Notes: generated by a model not told the origin, from the sequence alone. DNA of 5,786 nucleotides from Saprospiraceae bacterium (GCA_027009605.1 JALVCY010000030.1:1-5786); one strand, 5' to 3'. Numbered from the stretch's first letter, positions 1-5,783 are shown. Numbers and translations are program-made.

Positions 1-154
1 ATGCATTGTAGCCAAATAAAATTTTGTTCAGTGCTTAATTTCCGGCAGAGTGGACTTTTCGGAGCAGGTACAACGATTGAACAAAATGCTAAAAATTTCA
101 ATAACCACGGGCTTTTTAAAATCCCGAAACTTGAAACATCTATAATCGATAAAA
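1..154. other. oxyR upstream leader, no supported gene
   Basis: I see no convincing coding sequence here. The reading frame that begins at base 1 runs on into the oxyR region in another frame and has no recognisable family sequence. The stretch is AT-rich near the gene and holds the 19-bp palindrome at 108-126, an ATC-N7-GAT dyad at 138-150 and the ATCGAT palindrome at 145-150. Any promoter for oxyR should lie here, but I found no clean Bacteroidota TTG / TAnnTTTG pair. Whether a divergent gene lies to the left cannot be told from this window. Confidence 0.5.
108..126. promoter_or_regulatory. 19-bp imperfect palindrome, candidate operator for oxyR
   Basis: The sequence CGGGCTTTTTAAAATCCCG is a dyad centred on T117: CGGG pairs with CCCG and TTTT with AAAA, with one mismatch (C112 against T122). 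It ends 28 bases before the oxyR ATG. LysR-family regulators commonly bind AT-rich interrupted dyads close to their own gene, so an autoregulatory site is a reasonable inference. It does not match the E. coli OxyR ATAG/CTAT consensus. As RNA the loop would be too tight for the whole stem to form, so a protein-binding role is likelier than a hairpin. Confidence 0.35.
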
Positions 155-1096
155 ATGGCTTCACTCGCTCAACTTACTTACATCGTGGCGTTGGACACCT
201 ATCGTCATTTTGTGACCGCTTCCGAGAAGTGCTTTGTCACTCAGCCGACTTTGAGTATGCAAATCAAGAAATTAGAAGAAGAACTCGAAGTCGTTATTTT
301 TGACCGCACCAAACAACCGGTCGTACCGACAGATATAGGTCAAAAAATTATTGCGCAAGCTCGAAAGACCTTGGCCGCCTACAACCAAATCGAAGCCATT
401 ATCCAAGAAGAAAAATCTATTGTAAAGGGCACGCTGTCTGTAGGCATTATACCTACCTTAGCGCCTTATTTGATTCCGTTGTTTGTGGGGCGTTTCACCC
501 GCAAATACCCCAATTTACAGGTCAAATTAGTAGAATTAATGACCGAAGACATCATCGAGCACCTACACAAAGACTTGCTGGATGCCGGTATTTTAGTGAC
601 TCCACTAGACGAGCCGGGTATTTTGGAAGTCCCCCTATTCTTCGAGAAAATGCTGATTTATGCGCACGAAAGCCATCCTTTTTTGCAAAAAAACAATATT
701 ACCGCTCAAGAATTGACCACGCCTGATATTTGGCTTTTGACCGAAGGCCATTGTTTTCGGTCGCAAGTGGTCAATCTTTGTGCTTATCAAACGGATAGCA
801 AGGAAGATACCGGACTCATTTACGAAAGTGGATCCATCGAAACCTTGCGAAAATTAGTCGATTATGAAGGTGGGTTTACGTTGATTCCGGAGTTGGCAGT
901 CAAAGACATCCCCCAAGACCGGCGCCACCAAGTCAAGGCCTTTAGCGAATCCACTCCTTTACGAGAAGTGAGTCTGACTTATGCCCGCCATTATTCCAAA
1001 CAACACCTAATCAAACTGCTGGCTCAAGAAATCCAACAGGCCGTACCACAAGAAATGCTAAACCCTACACGGGGAAACGTCGTCCGCTGGCGATAA
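155..1096 (+). CDS. oxyR: OxyR, LysR-family hydrogen peroxide-sensing regulator
   Basis: This 313-residue LysR-type regulator should sense hydrogen peroxide through a reversible disulfide and activate antioxidant genes. The winged helix-turn-helix covers about residues 4-62, including FVTQPTLSMQIKKLEEEL at 27-44. The sensor domain follows from about residue 90. It contains the OxyR signature GHCFRSQVVNLC, placing cysteines at 200 and 209, which match E. coli Cys199 and Cys208. Thr101 in IIPTLAPYLIP matches the peroxide-binding Thr100 of the E. coli protein, and His199 and Arg202 around the peroxidatic cysteine are kept. The length is close to E. coli OxyR (305). The ATG at 155 puts the conserved LTYIVALD start at the right place; no Shine-Dalgarno is visible. 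An additional cysteine at 26, in the DNA-binding domain, is not part of the known switch. yaaA follows 29 bases downstream on the same strand. The assignment is secure because the redox pair separates OxyR from other LysR proteins. Confidence 0.95.
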   Translation: MASLAQLTYIVALDTYRHFVTASEKCFVTQPTLSMQIKKLEEELEVVIFDRTKQPVVPTDIGQKIIAQARKTLAAYNQIEAIIQEEKSIVKGTLSVGIIPTLAPYLIPLFVGRFTRKYPNLQVKLVELMTEDIIEHLHKDLLDAGILVTPLDEPGILEVPLFFEKMLIYAHESHPFLQKNNITAQELTTPDIWLLTEGHCFRSQVVNLCAYQTDSKEDTGLIYESGSIETLRKLVDYEGGFTLIPELAVKDIPQDRRHQVKAFSESTPLREVSLTYARHYSKQHLIKLLAQEIQQAVPQEMLNPTRGNVVRWR

Positions 1097-1125
1097 CCCC
1101 ATCATTCCAAAAATAAAATACAACC

Positions 1126-1890
1126 ATGCTCCTCTTACTTTCGCCTGCAAAGACCTTACAAACTGCCCCTCCCGTTGCGTTGAAAACATCTACGATTCGA
1201 TTCAAGAAAGAGACCGCCGAACTCGTGGAGGTATTGTCCCAACTATCCTTGACAGACTTAAAAAAACTTATGAAGTTAAGCGATTCCTTAGCCGCACTCA
1301 ATTACGGACGCTATCAGCATTTTAACCCGAAAAGTTATACCCAAAAGAATGCGGAACCGGCGGGATTAGCTTTTCATGGGGCAGTATTTCAAGGCTTGGG
1401 TCTGGATACTTTTTCTGATGAAGAATTGGCATTTGCACAAGATCATTTGCGGATATTGTCCGGGCTTTATGGAGTCTTGCGCCCGTTGGACTTGATACAA
1501 GCTTATCGCTTGGAGATGGGAACAAAAATCTCCATTGGTGCAGCCAAAAACTTATATGAGTTTTGGGGAGACAAAATCACCCAACTAATCAACAAAGACC
1601 TGAAAAAGACAAAAAGTAAAGTCATCATCAACCTAGCTTCAAAAGAATACTTCAAATCCATCAAACCCAACCTACTGGAAGGCAAACTCCTAACCATGGA
1701 CTTTCGCGAAGAACGAAACGGCCAATACAAATTCATTACCTATAATGCTAAAATTGCCAGGGGACTCCTTTCTCGTTATATTCTCCAAAATAGTATCACA
1801 AACCCGGAAGACATCAAGGGCTTTTTAGAGGATGGATATAGCTTTAATGCGCAAATATCTACACCGGAGCATTGGGTTTTTACACGGTAA
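1126..1890 (+). CDS. yaaA: YaaA, peroxide stress resistance protein (DUF328/UPF0246)
   Basis: YaaA is a cytoplasmic protein that, in E. coli, is induced by OxyR and limits Fenton damage by lowering free intracellular iron; a DNA-binding activity has also been reported for the family. The 254 residues match the family's usual size (E. coli 258). Signatures seen in order are LLSPAKTL at 4-11, YGRYQ at 60-64, AFHGAVFQGL at 82-91, ILSGLYGVLRPLDLIQAYRL at 110-129, LYEFWGD at 143-149 and NLASKEYF at 169-176. The ATG at 1126 is the natural start, because the family begins directly with the SPAKT segment. It lacks a Shine-Dalgarno and is preceded by an A-rich leader, as is common in Bacteroidota. It lies 29 bases behind oxyR with no terminator between, so the sensor and one of its usual targets are probably co-transcribed. 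Confidence 0.95.
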   Translation: MLLLLSPAKTLQTAPPVALKTSTIRFKKETAELVEVLSQLSLTDLKKLMKLSDSLAALNYGRYQHFNPKSYTQKNAEPAGLAFHGAVFQGLGLDTFSDEELAFAQDHLRILSGLYGVLRPLDLIQAYRLEMGTKISIGAAKNLYEFWGDKITQLINKDLKKTKSKVIINLASKEYFKSIKPNLLEGKLLTMDFREERNGQYKFITYNAKIARGLLSRYILQNSITNPEDIKGFLEDGYSFNAQISTPEHWVFTR

Positions 1891-1927
1891 GCGCTAAGCC
1901 AAACCGTTTGCACAAGGATTTTTGGAA

Positions 1928-1963
1928 GCCTGTAGGGACGCACGGCCGTGCCCTCCTACAGGC
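1928..1963. repeat. 36-bp GC-rich palindromic repeat (dispersed-repeat type)
   Basis: This interrupted palindrome has arms GCCTGTAGG (1928-1936) and CCTACAGGC (1955-1963), which are perfectly complementary over 9 bp. The centre GCACGGCCGTGC (1940-1951) is a perfect 12-bp palindrome. The two are separated by GAC on the left and CCT on the right, which give one G-T wobble and two mismatches. From memory, GTAGGGACGCAC...GTGCGTCCCTAC is a palindrome found dispersed in many bacterial genomes, and this looks like a slightly diverged copy. It starts 38 bases after the yaaA stop and may also help end the oxyR-yaaA transcript, although no T-run follows it. Confidence 0.6.
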
Positions 1964-1966
1964 TCG

Positions 1967-2001
1967 ATGGCTACAGCTTTGAACCAAAGTTCAAAGGCCA
2001 T
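1967..2001. terminator. Stem-loop between convergent yaaA and porD-like gene, possible bidirectional terminator
   Basis: CTTTGAAC (1977-1984) and GTTCAAAG (1989-1996) form a perfect 8-bp stem around the 4-base loop CAAA. The stem is extended by ATGGC (1967-1971) pairing with GCCAT (1997-2001), leaving a one-sided 5-base bulge at 1972-1976. It lies between two convergent genes, 13 bases past the stop of the minus-strand gene, which suits a transcript end or a 3'-end RNA protector. No T-run follows on either strand, so it is not a textbook intrinsic terminator. Confidence 0.4.
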
Positions 2002-2014
2002 TACGTTACAAAGA

Positions 2015-2899
2015 TTACCGCCCCACCTGCCGGAAAATCCTAGCTTTTGTGGCATCAATTTTTGACATGATAGTAATGAAGCGGCTTTTTTGGCTGCTTG
2101 GTGCTTCTTTGAATATCTCTACTAATTCGGTGGACTTGGAGTTGGCAAAAATTTGCAGGATAAAGGCATTCAGAAAGTCCGAATTAACACGGTCAATCTT
2201 TTCTAGTGCATCCATGATTTTAGCTCGTCCACCGACGACATCATCGGCCATGACATCTAGACCTTGCCGATGGTATTCATACATAGCTTGGCGATAAGGT
2301 TTGGAGCGGGAATTGGTGATGCTTTCGAATATTTGGTAGCGATTTCTTTGTGTGGACGGACTCCATCCCTTGCTTTCTTGAGAAGCCAACTGGGCTATTT
2401 CTCCTGCCGTTTGAAAAAATGGAGAGCCTCCTTCCGGAGAAAAAGTATCATAATCCAAACCGATGATGATATAGGCATAAAAAGCCAAAACTTGGCTGAG
2501 CTCATCCGAATAAGTATTCCTTACAAACTGGATGGGTTGATATTCTTGGTATCCAAATTCAATCTCCTTGTCTAGGTGCGAAAAGACGACCGTTTCTTGA
2601 CTGGAATTGTAGATTGGGCGACTGGATTTAATGGCCAAATCAGCCTTAAAAACATTATCGGATAGCTCTTCTTTGATGGTGATTTGGAAGCTACATTTGA
2701 TGCGTTCGTTGTCTTCAAAATAGTCTTCTGTCCATTTTTGGCCATTGAGAAAATCCTTGATGGATTGCTCCATCGTCTTAAATACTTTGGGGTCGGTCTT
2801 TTGGAGTTTTGGAGTGGCTACTTTTACCGTTGCCAACAATTCCTGTGCGTCCACCTGTCCGACTACTGCCAAAAAAAACAATAGATATATAAGTCTCAT
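2015..2899 (-). CDS. DUF4835 family envelope protein, PorD-like (type IX secretion associated)
   Basis: This 294-residue secreted protein belongs to the DUF4835 family, which some databases label type IX secretion system protein PorD. Its biochemical role is not known to me. Residues 1-18 form a signal peptide: a short charged start, a hydrophobic stretch, then VDA before Q19, with no lipobox cysteine, so a periplasmic or outer-membrane-attached protein is expected. Family-typical stretches are FKTMEQSIKDFLNGQKW (40-56), FSHLDKEIEFGYQEYQPIQF (106-125), LAFYAYIIIGLDYDTFSPEGG (138-158) and the GWSPSTQRNRYQIFESI region (179-194). The start lies 18 bases behind the coaBC stop, with AGGA as a weak ribosome site 12 bases before the ATG, so it is probably the last gene of the bamD operon. 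recN often follows in other Bacteroidota; here the strand switches to yaaA instead. Family membership is fairly sure; the secretion role is inferred from the family name. Confidence 0.85.
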   Translation of the reverse strand: MRLIYLLFFLAVVGQVDAQELLATVKVATPKLQKTDPKVFKTMEQSIKDFLNGQKWTEDYFEDNERIKCSFQITIKEELSDNVFKADLAIKSSRPIYNSSQETVVFSHLDKEIEFGYQEYQPIQFVRNTYSDELSQVLAFYAYIIIGLDYDTFSPEGGSPFFQTAGEIAQLASQESKGWSPSTQRNRYQIFESITNSRSKPYRQAMYEYHRQGLDVMADDVVGGRAKIMDALEKIDRVNSDFLNAFILQIFANSKSTELVEIFKEAPSSQKSRFITIMSKIDATKARIFRQVGR

Positions 2900-2917
2900 T
2901 GAATTACATTTTCCTGA

Positions 2918-4129
2918 TTATAAAATTTGCTCGATAGCATCCAAAATATCATCGGCAACATCAAGCTTAGATTTTAACTGAAATTCCTTGGTTTTATTGC
3001 CTTCAAAGACAAGCGTCACCCGGTTGGTGTCATGATTAAACCCGGCGCCTTCATCCTTTAATGAATTCAAAACAATAAAATCAAAGCCTTTTTTGGAGAG
3101 TTTACGAGAAGCATTGGCTACAGGGTTCTCCGTCTCCAAGGCAAAGCCTACCAAAATTTGATTTTTTCTCTTTTTTTGACCCAGAGTGGCTGCGATGTCG
3201 GGATTTTTCACCAATTCGATGGTCATTTCTTCTTGGCCTGCTTTTTTCTTTATCTTTTCGGTCGCTGCATTTTTGGGGCGAAAATCAGCTACAGCGGCCG
3301 CCATGATAGCAATATCTGCTTGCGCAAAATATTTTTCTGCAGCGGCGAGCATTTCTAAGGCCGTGGACACTTTGGTGACTCGAATATCGGGATGGTCAAC
3401 AGTTAACTTGGAAGGACCTAAGACCAAATGGACTTTCCCGCCCCTTGCGACCACTTTTTCGGCTAAAGCCTTACCCATTTTCCCGGAAGAATGATTGCCG
3501 ATAAAACGAACCGGATCAATCGGCTCATACGTCGGCCCGGCTGTAATTAAGACTGTTTTTCCCGCAAGGGATTGCGTGGTCTCTTCCTTTCGGAAAAAAT
3601 CAGATAGAGCCGTTATAATATGTTCGGGCTCTGCCATTCGGCCTTTTCCGACTAAGCCGCTGGCGAGTTCTCCTGATTCGGGCTCAACTAGAATATTTCC
3701 GTATCCCAGTAATTTTTGGACATTTTCTTGTGTGGAAGGGTGAACCCACATGTCCAAGTCCATGCCCGGAGCGAAAAAGACGGGACACCTTGCGGAAAGA
3801 TAGACTGCATTCAGAATATTATCACAGATACCACCGGCCATCTTGGCCATGGTATTGGCGGTGGCCGGCGCAATAACTAGCGCATCAGCCCAAAGGCCTA
3901 ATTCTACGTGATTGCTCCATTCATCTCCATCAGCAATACCTGTAATGACAGGATTTTTGGAGAGTGTGGCCAAGGTAAGCGGTGCGATAAACGTTGTTGC
4001 ACTCTGTGTCATCAAGACTTTTACTTCCGCCCCGCTTTTTATGAGAAGCCTAACGAAAAAAGCCGCCTTATAGGCGGCAATGCTTCCCGTAATCCCAAGG
4101 ATTATCTTCTTTCCGGTCAATGAATTCAT
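2918..4129 (-). CDS. coaBC: CoaBC, bifunctional phosphopantothenoylcysteine decarboxylase / phosphopantothenate-cysteine ligase
   Basis: CoaBC joins cysteine to 4'-phosphopantothenate using CTP and then decarboxylates the product to 4'-phosphopantetheine with FMN, in cytoplasmic coenzyme A synthesis. The 403 residues match the normal fused length. The N-terminal CoaC domain (about 1-180) shows GITGSIAAYK (12-21), HVEL with catalytic His74, and PATANT (88-93). The C-terminal CoaB domain (about 188-403) shows TAGPTYEPIDPVRFIGNHSS (196-215) followed by GKMG, AAAVADFRP (277-285), KIKKK (292-296) and NPDI (309-312). In the CoaC domain the usual PAMN motif reads PGMD (Asp124 for E. coli Asn125), and the usual ACG motif reads ASG (Ser157 for Cys158). 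The constant offset of one residue supports that alignment. There is a 70-base gap behind rpoZ, the largest in this gene block, which leaves room for an internal promoter that I cannot identify. Confidence 0.96.
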   Translation of the reverse strand: MNSLTGKKIILGITGSIAAYKAAFFVRLLIKSGAEVKVLMTQSATTFIAPLTLATLSKNPVITGIADGDEWSNHVELGLWADALVIAPATANTMAKMAGGICDNILNAVYLSARCPVFFAPGMDLDMWVHPSTQENVQKLLGYGNILVEPESGELASGLVGKGRMAEPEHIITALSDFFRKEETTQSLAGKTVLITAGPTYEPIDPVRFIGNHSSGKMGKALAEKVVARGGKVHLVLGPSKLTVDHPDIRVTKVSTALEMLAAAEKYFAQADIAIMAAAVADFRPKNAATEKIKKKAGQEEMTIELVKNPDIAATLGQKKRKNQILVGFALETENPVANASRKLSKKGFDFIVLNSLKDEGAGFNHDTNRVTLVFEGNKTKEFQLKSKLDVADDILDAIEQIL

Positions 4130-4199
4130 TGAAAATTATTTTTGCCCTAAGGCATACTCACCGAATTTGGCTACCAACTAGAGTATCCAAAGTCCGGCG

Positions 4200-4538
4200 C
4201 TAAGCTTTTTTGCTATCGTCTTCTGCGTACTTATAAGAAAGCTTATCGCTCATAAATTCATCCAAAGCAATCACCGCAGGATTCGGAATGCGCTCATAAA
4301 ACTTAGAGATTTCGATTTGTTCTTTATTCTCCTGAACTTCTTCGATGGTCTCATAGGTTTCTTCAAACTCTCTCAACTTGCGGCTGAGCTCTTCTTTCAA
4401 CTCCATATTTAATTGTTTGGCTCGTTTGGAGACGATAGCCAAAGACTCATAAATATTGCCGGTTTTAGCGGCGATGGCTTCGACATTCCGAGCTTTCGCA
4501 ATCGGGTCAACGTGTTGAACTTTTGATTTAATATCCAT
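4200..4538 (-). CDS. rpoZ: RNA polymerase omega subunit, Bacteroidota type
   Basis: Omega helps fold and hold the beta-prime subunit in RNA polymerase. This 112-residue protein carries the stretch AKTGNIYESLAIVSKRAKQL (24-43), the recognisable core of Bacteroidota omega proteins, which are often annotated only as RpoZ/Omega-like or hypothetical. The remainder is charged and probably helical, ending in a KEQIEISKFYERIPNP segment at 72-87. I start it at the ATG at 4538, preceded by AAGAAAA, rather than at the in-frame TTG at 4556, which would add six residues deeper inside bamD. The ATG overlaps the bamD stop by 11 bases (ATGGATATTAA), so translation is likely coupled to bamD. It ends in TAG. 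The bamD-rpoZ-coaBC order supports the call. Confidence 0.87.
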   Translation of the reverse strand: MDIKSKVQHVDPIAKARNVEAIAAKTGNIYESLAIVSKRAKQLNMELKEELSRKLREFEETYETIEEVQENKEQIEISKFYERIPNPAVIALDEFMSDKLSYKYAEDDSKKA

Positions 4539-5343
4539 TTTTCTTGAGTTTTTCAATTTTCTTTAACGTATTTTTCATCATTGTGTTCACATCATCCAAG
4601 TACTTTGACTTGGCGTATTTGTGCTTAAACAACTTGGCGTACTCCAAGGCATTTTCATACCGTTCCCGTTGTTTTGTGATGATACTTTTTCGCGCCAGCT
4701 CATAATTGCCTTTCACAATTAAGAATCGAACCCTTTCCACGTCTTTTGACTCCGGAAAATCTTTGAGCAGATTCTCGAAAGAGATGGTGGCCGCCTGATA
4801 GTCTCCCATCTTGTAGTAGAGATAGCCTTCTTCAAAGGCCTTCTTTTCCAGTTTACTGCGCAATTCAATGATAATGCGGTTGCATTCCGGGACTCGCTCG
4901 CTTTGGGGATAAGTATCCACGAACTGTTGAAAAAGGTCAATCGCTTCTTGTGTACTCTTTTGCTCCAACCGGTAGTCCGGAGACTGCTTATACATAGAAT
5001 AAGCCCGCATAAAATCGGCTTCTTCTCGATAGACACTATTGGGAAAAGTCTTGGCAAAAGACTTAAAGTAATACTTCGACAAGATGTATTCTCCCAAATG
5101 GTAATGAGTGTAAGCATACTTAAAGTAAACTTCTTCTGCCTTTACCTTCCCGCGATAGCTGTTGATAAGCAATTCAAAGAGTTGCTGAGCCTTAAACCAT
5201 TCTTCATCATTATAATATTCAATGGCTTTTTCATAAGTCAGCTTGGAGTCTCCACTCGTTCTTATTTTTTCAAATTCCGGCTTACAGCCAAGCATGCCCA
5301 AAAGGACAAAAACCAAAGAAGCCTGAAATATTATCCTACCCAT
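4528..5343 (-). CDS. bamD: BamD, outer-membrane protein assembly lipoprotein
   Basis: BamD is the essential lipoprotein partner of BamA in the complex that inserts beta-barrel proteins in the outer membrane. The 271-residue precursor has a signal peptide ending in LGMLGC, so lipidation is expected at Cys20, leaving a mature protein starting CKPEFEKI. The -3 residue is Met, slightly off the classic lipobox. The mature part is tetratricopeptide-like helical repeats: about 35-65 (EYYNDEEWFKAQQLFELLI), 70-105 (YTHYHLGEYILSKYYFKSF), 107-146 (ADFMRAYSMYK to FVDTYP), 166-198 (EEGYLYYKMGDYQAATISFE) and 204-245, with the TFPNS, TYPQS and DFPES turns typical of outer-membrane BamD/YfiO proteins. The C-terminus is lysine-rich. 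The first ATG is used, as the signal peptide begins right after it. It is the first gene of the minus-strand block and overlaps rpoZ at its end. Confidence 0.93.
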   Translation of the reverse strand: MGRIIFQASLVFVLLGMLGCKPEFEKIRTSGDSKLTYEKAIEYYNDEEWFKAQQLFELLINSYRGKVKAEEVYFKYAYTHYHLGEYILSKYYFKSFAKTFPNSVYREEADFMRAYSMYKQSPDYRLEQKSTQEAIDLFQQFVDTYPQSERVPECNRIIIELRSKLEKKAFEEGYLYYKMGDYQAATISFENLLKDFPESKDVERVRFLIVKGNYELARKSIITKQRERYENALEYAKLFKHKYAKSKYLDDVNTMMKNTLKKIEKLKKNGY

Positions 5344-5401
5344 TCAATGTTTGTTTTTTCCAAAATGCGACCCCAAATGGCGGTAGCAGCGATTCGGCTG
5401 G

Positions 5402-5450
5402 CAAAAGTACGGTTTTTTTTGCAAATATGAACTATTATACACAGAGCAAA
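5402..5450 (-). promoter_or_regulatory. Candidate Bacteroidota-type promoter(s) for bamD operon
   Basis: On the minus strand TACTTTTG (5409-5402) is an exact match to the Bacteroidota -7 element TAnnTTTG and would place transcription start about 50-55 bases before the bamD ATG. The best upstream TTTG for it is only 12 bases away, short of the usual spacing near 17-23. A second option is CATATTTG (5429-5422), one base off consensus, with TTTG at 5450-5447 separated by 17 bases. The two candidates overlap. No Shine-Dalgarno is evident in the leader between here and bamD. Confidence 0.45.
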
Positions 5451-5461
5451 CCGACAAACCG

Positions 5462-5485
5462 CCCCGTTCTGCATTTATAACGGGG
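5462..5485. repeat. GC-rich stem-loop, 7-bp stem
   Basis: CCCCGTT (5462-5468) pairs perfectly with AACGGGG (5479-5485) around a 10-base AT-rich loop, and G5461 with T5486 could add a wobble pair. It stands just upstream of the bamD promoter candidates. It could be the end of a transcript arriving from beyond the right edge, but no T-run follows on either strand, so I leave it as an unassigned structure. Confidence 0.45.
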
Positions 5486-5601
5486 TCAAAACGAGCCGGC
5501 ATTTGAAAAATTGTCTGTTAAGAGTCTCATTCTTCGACCTTGACTTTGCACAACTTTATGTTAATAACAGCCTGTAGTATGGAAGAAAACAAAATTATCA
5601 T

Positions 5602-5687
5602 GTAACTTGGGGCTGTAAATATCACGCAAAAATACCGAAATACCGGTTTGATCTCTATCTATCGAATGAGATTTTTGCAACTGTTAC
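5602..5687. repeat. Irregular inverted-repeat segment with GTAAC/GTTAC ends
   Basis: GTAAC (5602-5606) and GTTAC (5683-5687) are inverted at the edges, and GCAAAAAT (5626-5633) with ATTTTTGC (5671-5678) is a perfect 8-bp inverted pair inside. ATCTC (5651-5655) and GAGAT (5668-5672) are a competing short pair. The ends resemble those of the neighbouring element at 5698-5775, but the arms are spaced unevenly and no matching direct repeats flank it. It may be a decayed relative or a chance arrangement. Confidence 0.25.
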
Positions 5688-5689
5688 TA

Positions 5690-5697
5690 ATAAAAAC
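5690..5697. repeat. Left 8-bp direct repeat (candidate target-site duplication)
   Basis: ATAAAAAC here directly abuts the left end of the inverted-repeat unit and is repeated exactly at 5776-5783, directly abutting the right end. This is the arrangement made by a transposase that staggers its cut by 8 bases. Confidence 0.65.
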
Positions 5698-5775
5698 GTA
5701 ACTGTATAGGTATCCACTATTTTGGCCAAAAGATGCCTTTTTTTTGCCCCAAAATAGGAACACCTAAACAGTTAC
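5698..5775. mobile_element. 78-bp MITE-like element, probably IS66-family derived
   Basis: The unit has terminal inverted repeats beginning GTAACTGT and ending ACAGTTAC. The outer 14 positions pair with one mismatch (5698-5711 with 5762-5775). After a short irregular patch, CTATTTTGG (5717-5725) pairs perfectly with CCAAAATAG (5749-5757). A 23-base centre (5726-5748) includes a run of eight T and has no coding capacity. Exact 8-bp direct repeats, ATAAAAAC, lie immediately outside both ends. From established knowledge, IS66-family elements typically have termini starting GTAA and make 8-bp duplications, so a non-autonomous IS66 derivative is the best guess. ISL3 and IS1595 families also make 8-bp duplications but I do not associate them with these ends. 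The whole unit could fold into one long hairpin. Confidence 0.65.
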
Positions 5776-5783
5776 ATAAAAAC
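5776..5783. repeat. Right 8-bp direct repeat (candidate target-site duplication)
   Basis: ATAAAAAC follows the right terminus of the unit at 5698-5775 and is an exact copy of 5690-5697. Both copies being intact suggests a recent insertion, although the A-rich sequence makes a chance match less improbable than for a mixed octamer. Confidence 0.65.

Noticed and set aside
141..146. TATAAT before oxyR as a -10 box
   Set aside because: It lies only 9 bases before the ATG, has no matching -35 at 16-18 bases, and the Bacteroidota primary sigma factor prefers TAnnTTTG.
1..303. Open reading frame of 100 codons from base 1
   Set aside because: It overlaps the start of oxyR in another frame, has no recognisable family sequence, and begins at the arbitrary first base of the window.
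1928..1963. Classic intrinsic terminator for yaaA
   Set aside because: The stem is strong but CTCGATGG follows, with no T-run; a dispersed palindromic repeat fits better.
2049..3743. Several plus-strand open frames opposite coaBC and the porD-like gene
   Set aside because: All are antisense to genes with clear family signatures and none shows a recognisable motif.
4539..4556. TTG start for rpoZ adding six residues
   Set aside because: An ATG with an A-rich AAGAA leader lies at 4538; the extension reads as out-of-frame bamD sequence.
4903..5430. Plus-strand open frame of 175 codons opposite bamD
   Set aside because: It is antisense to the strongly supported BamD coding sequence and runs across its promoter region; its composition is that of a shadow frame.
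5698..5775. Integron attC site or CRISPR repeat
   Set aside because: The ends do not match the RYYYAAC and GTTRRRY core sites, there is no cassette or spacer series, and flanking octamer duplications point to transposition.
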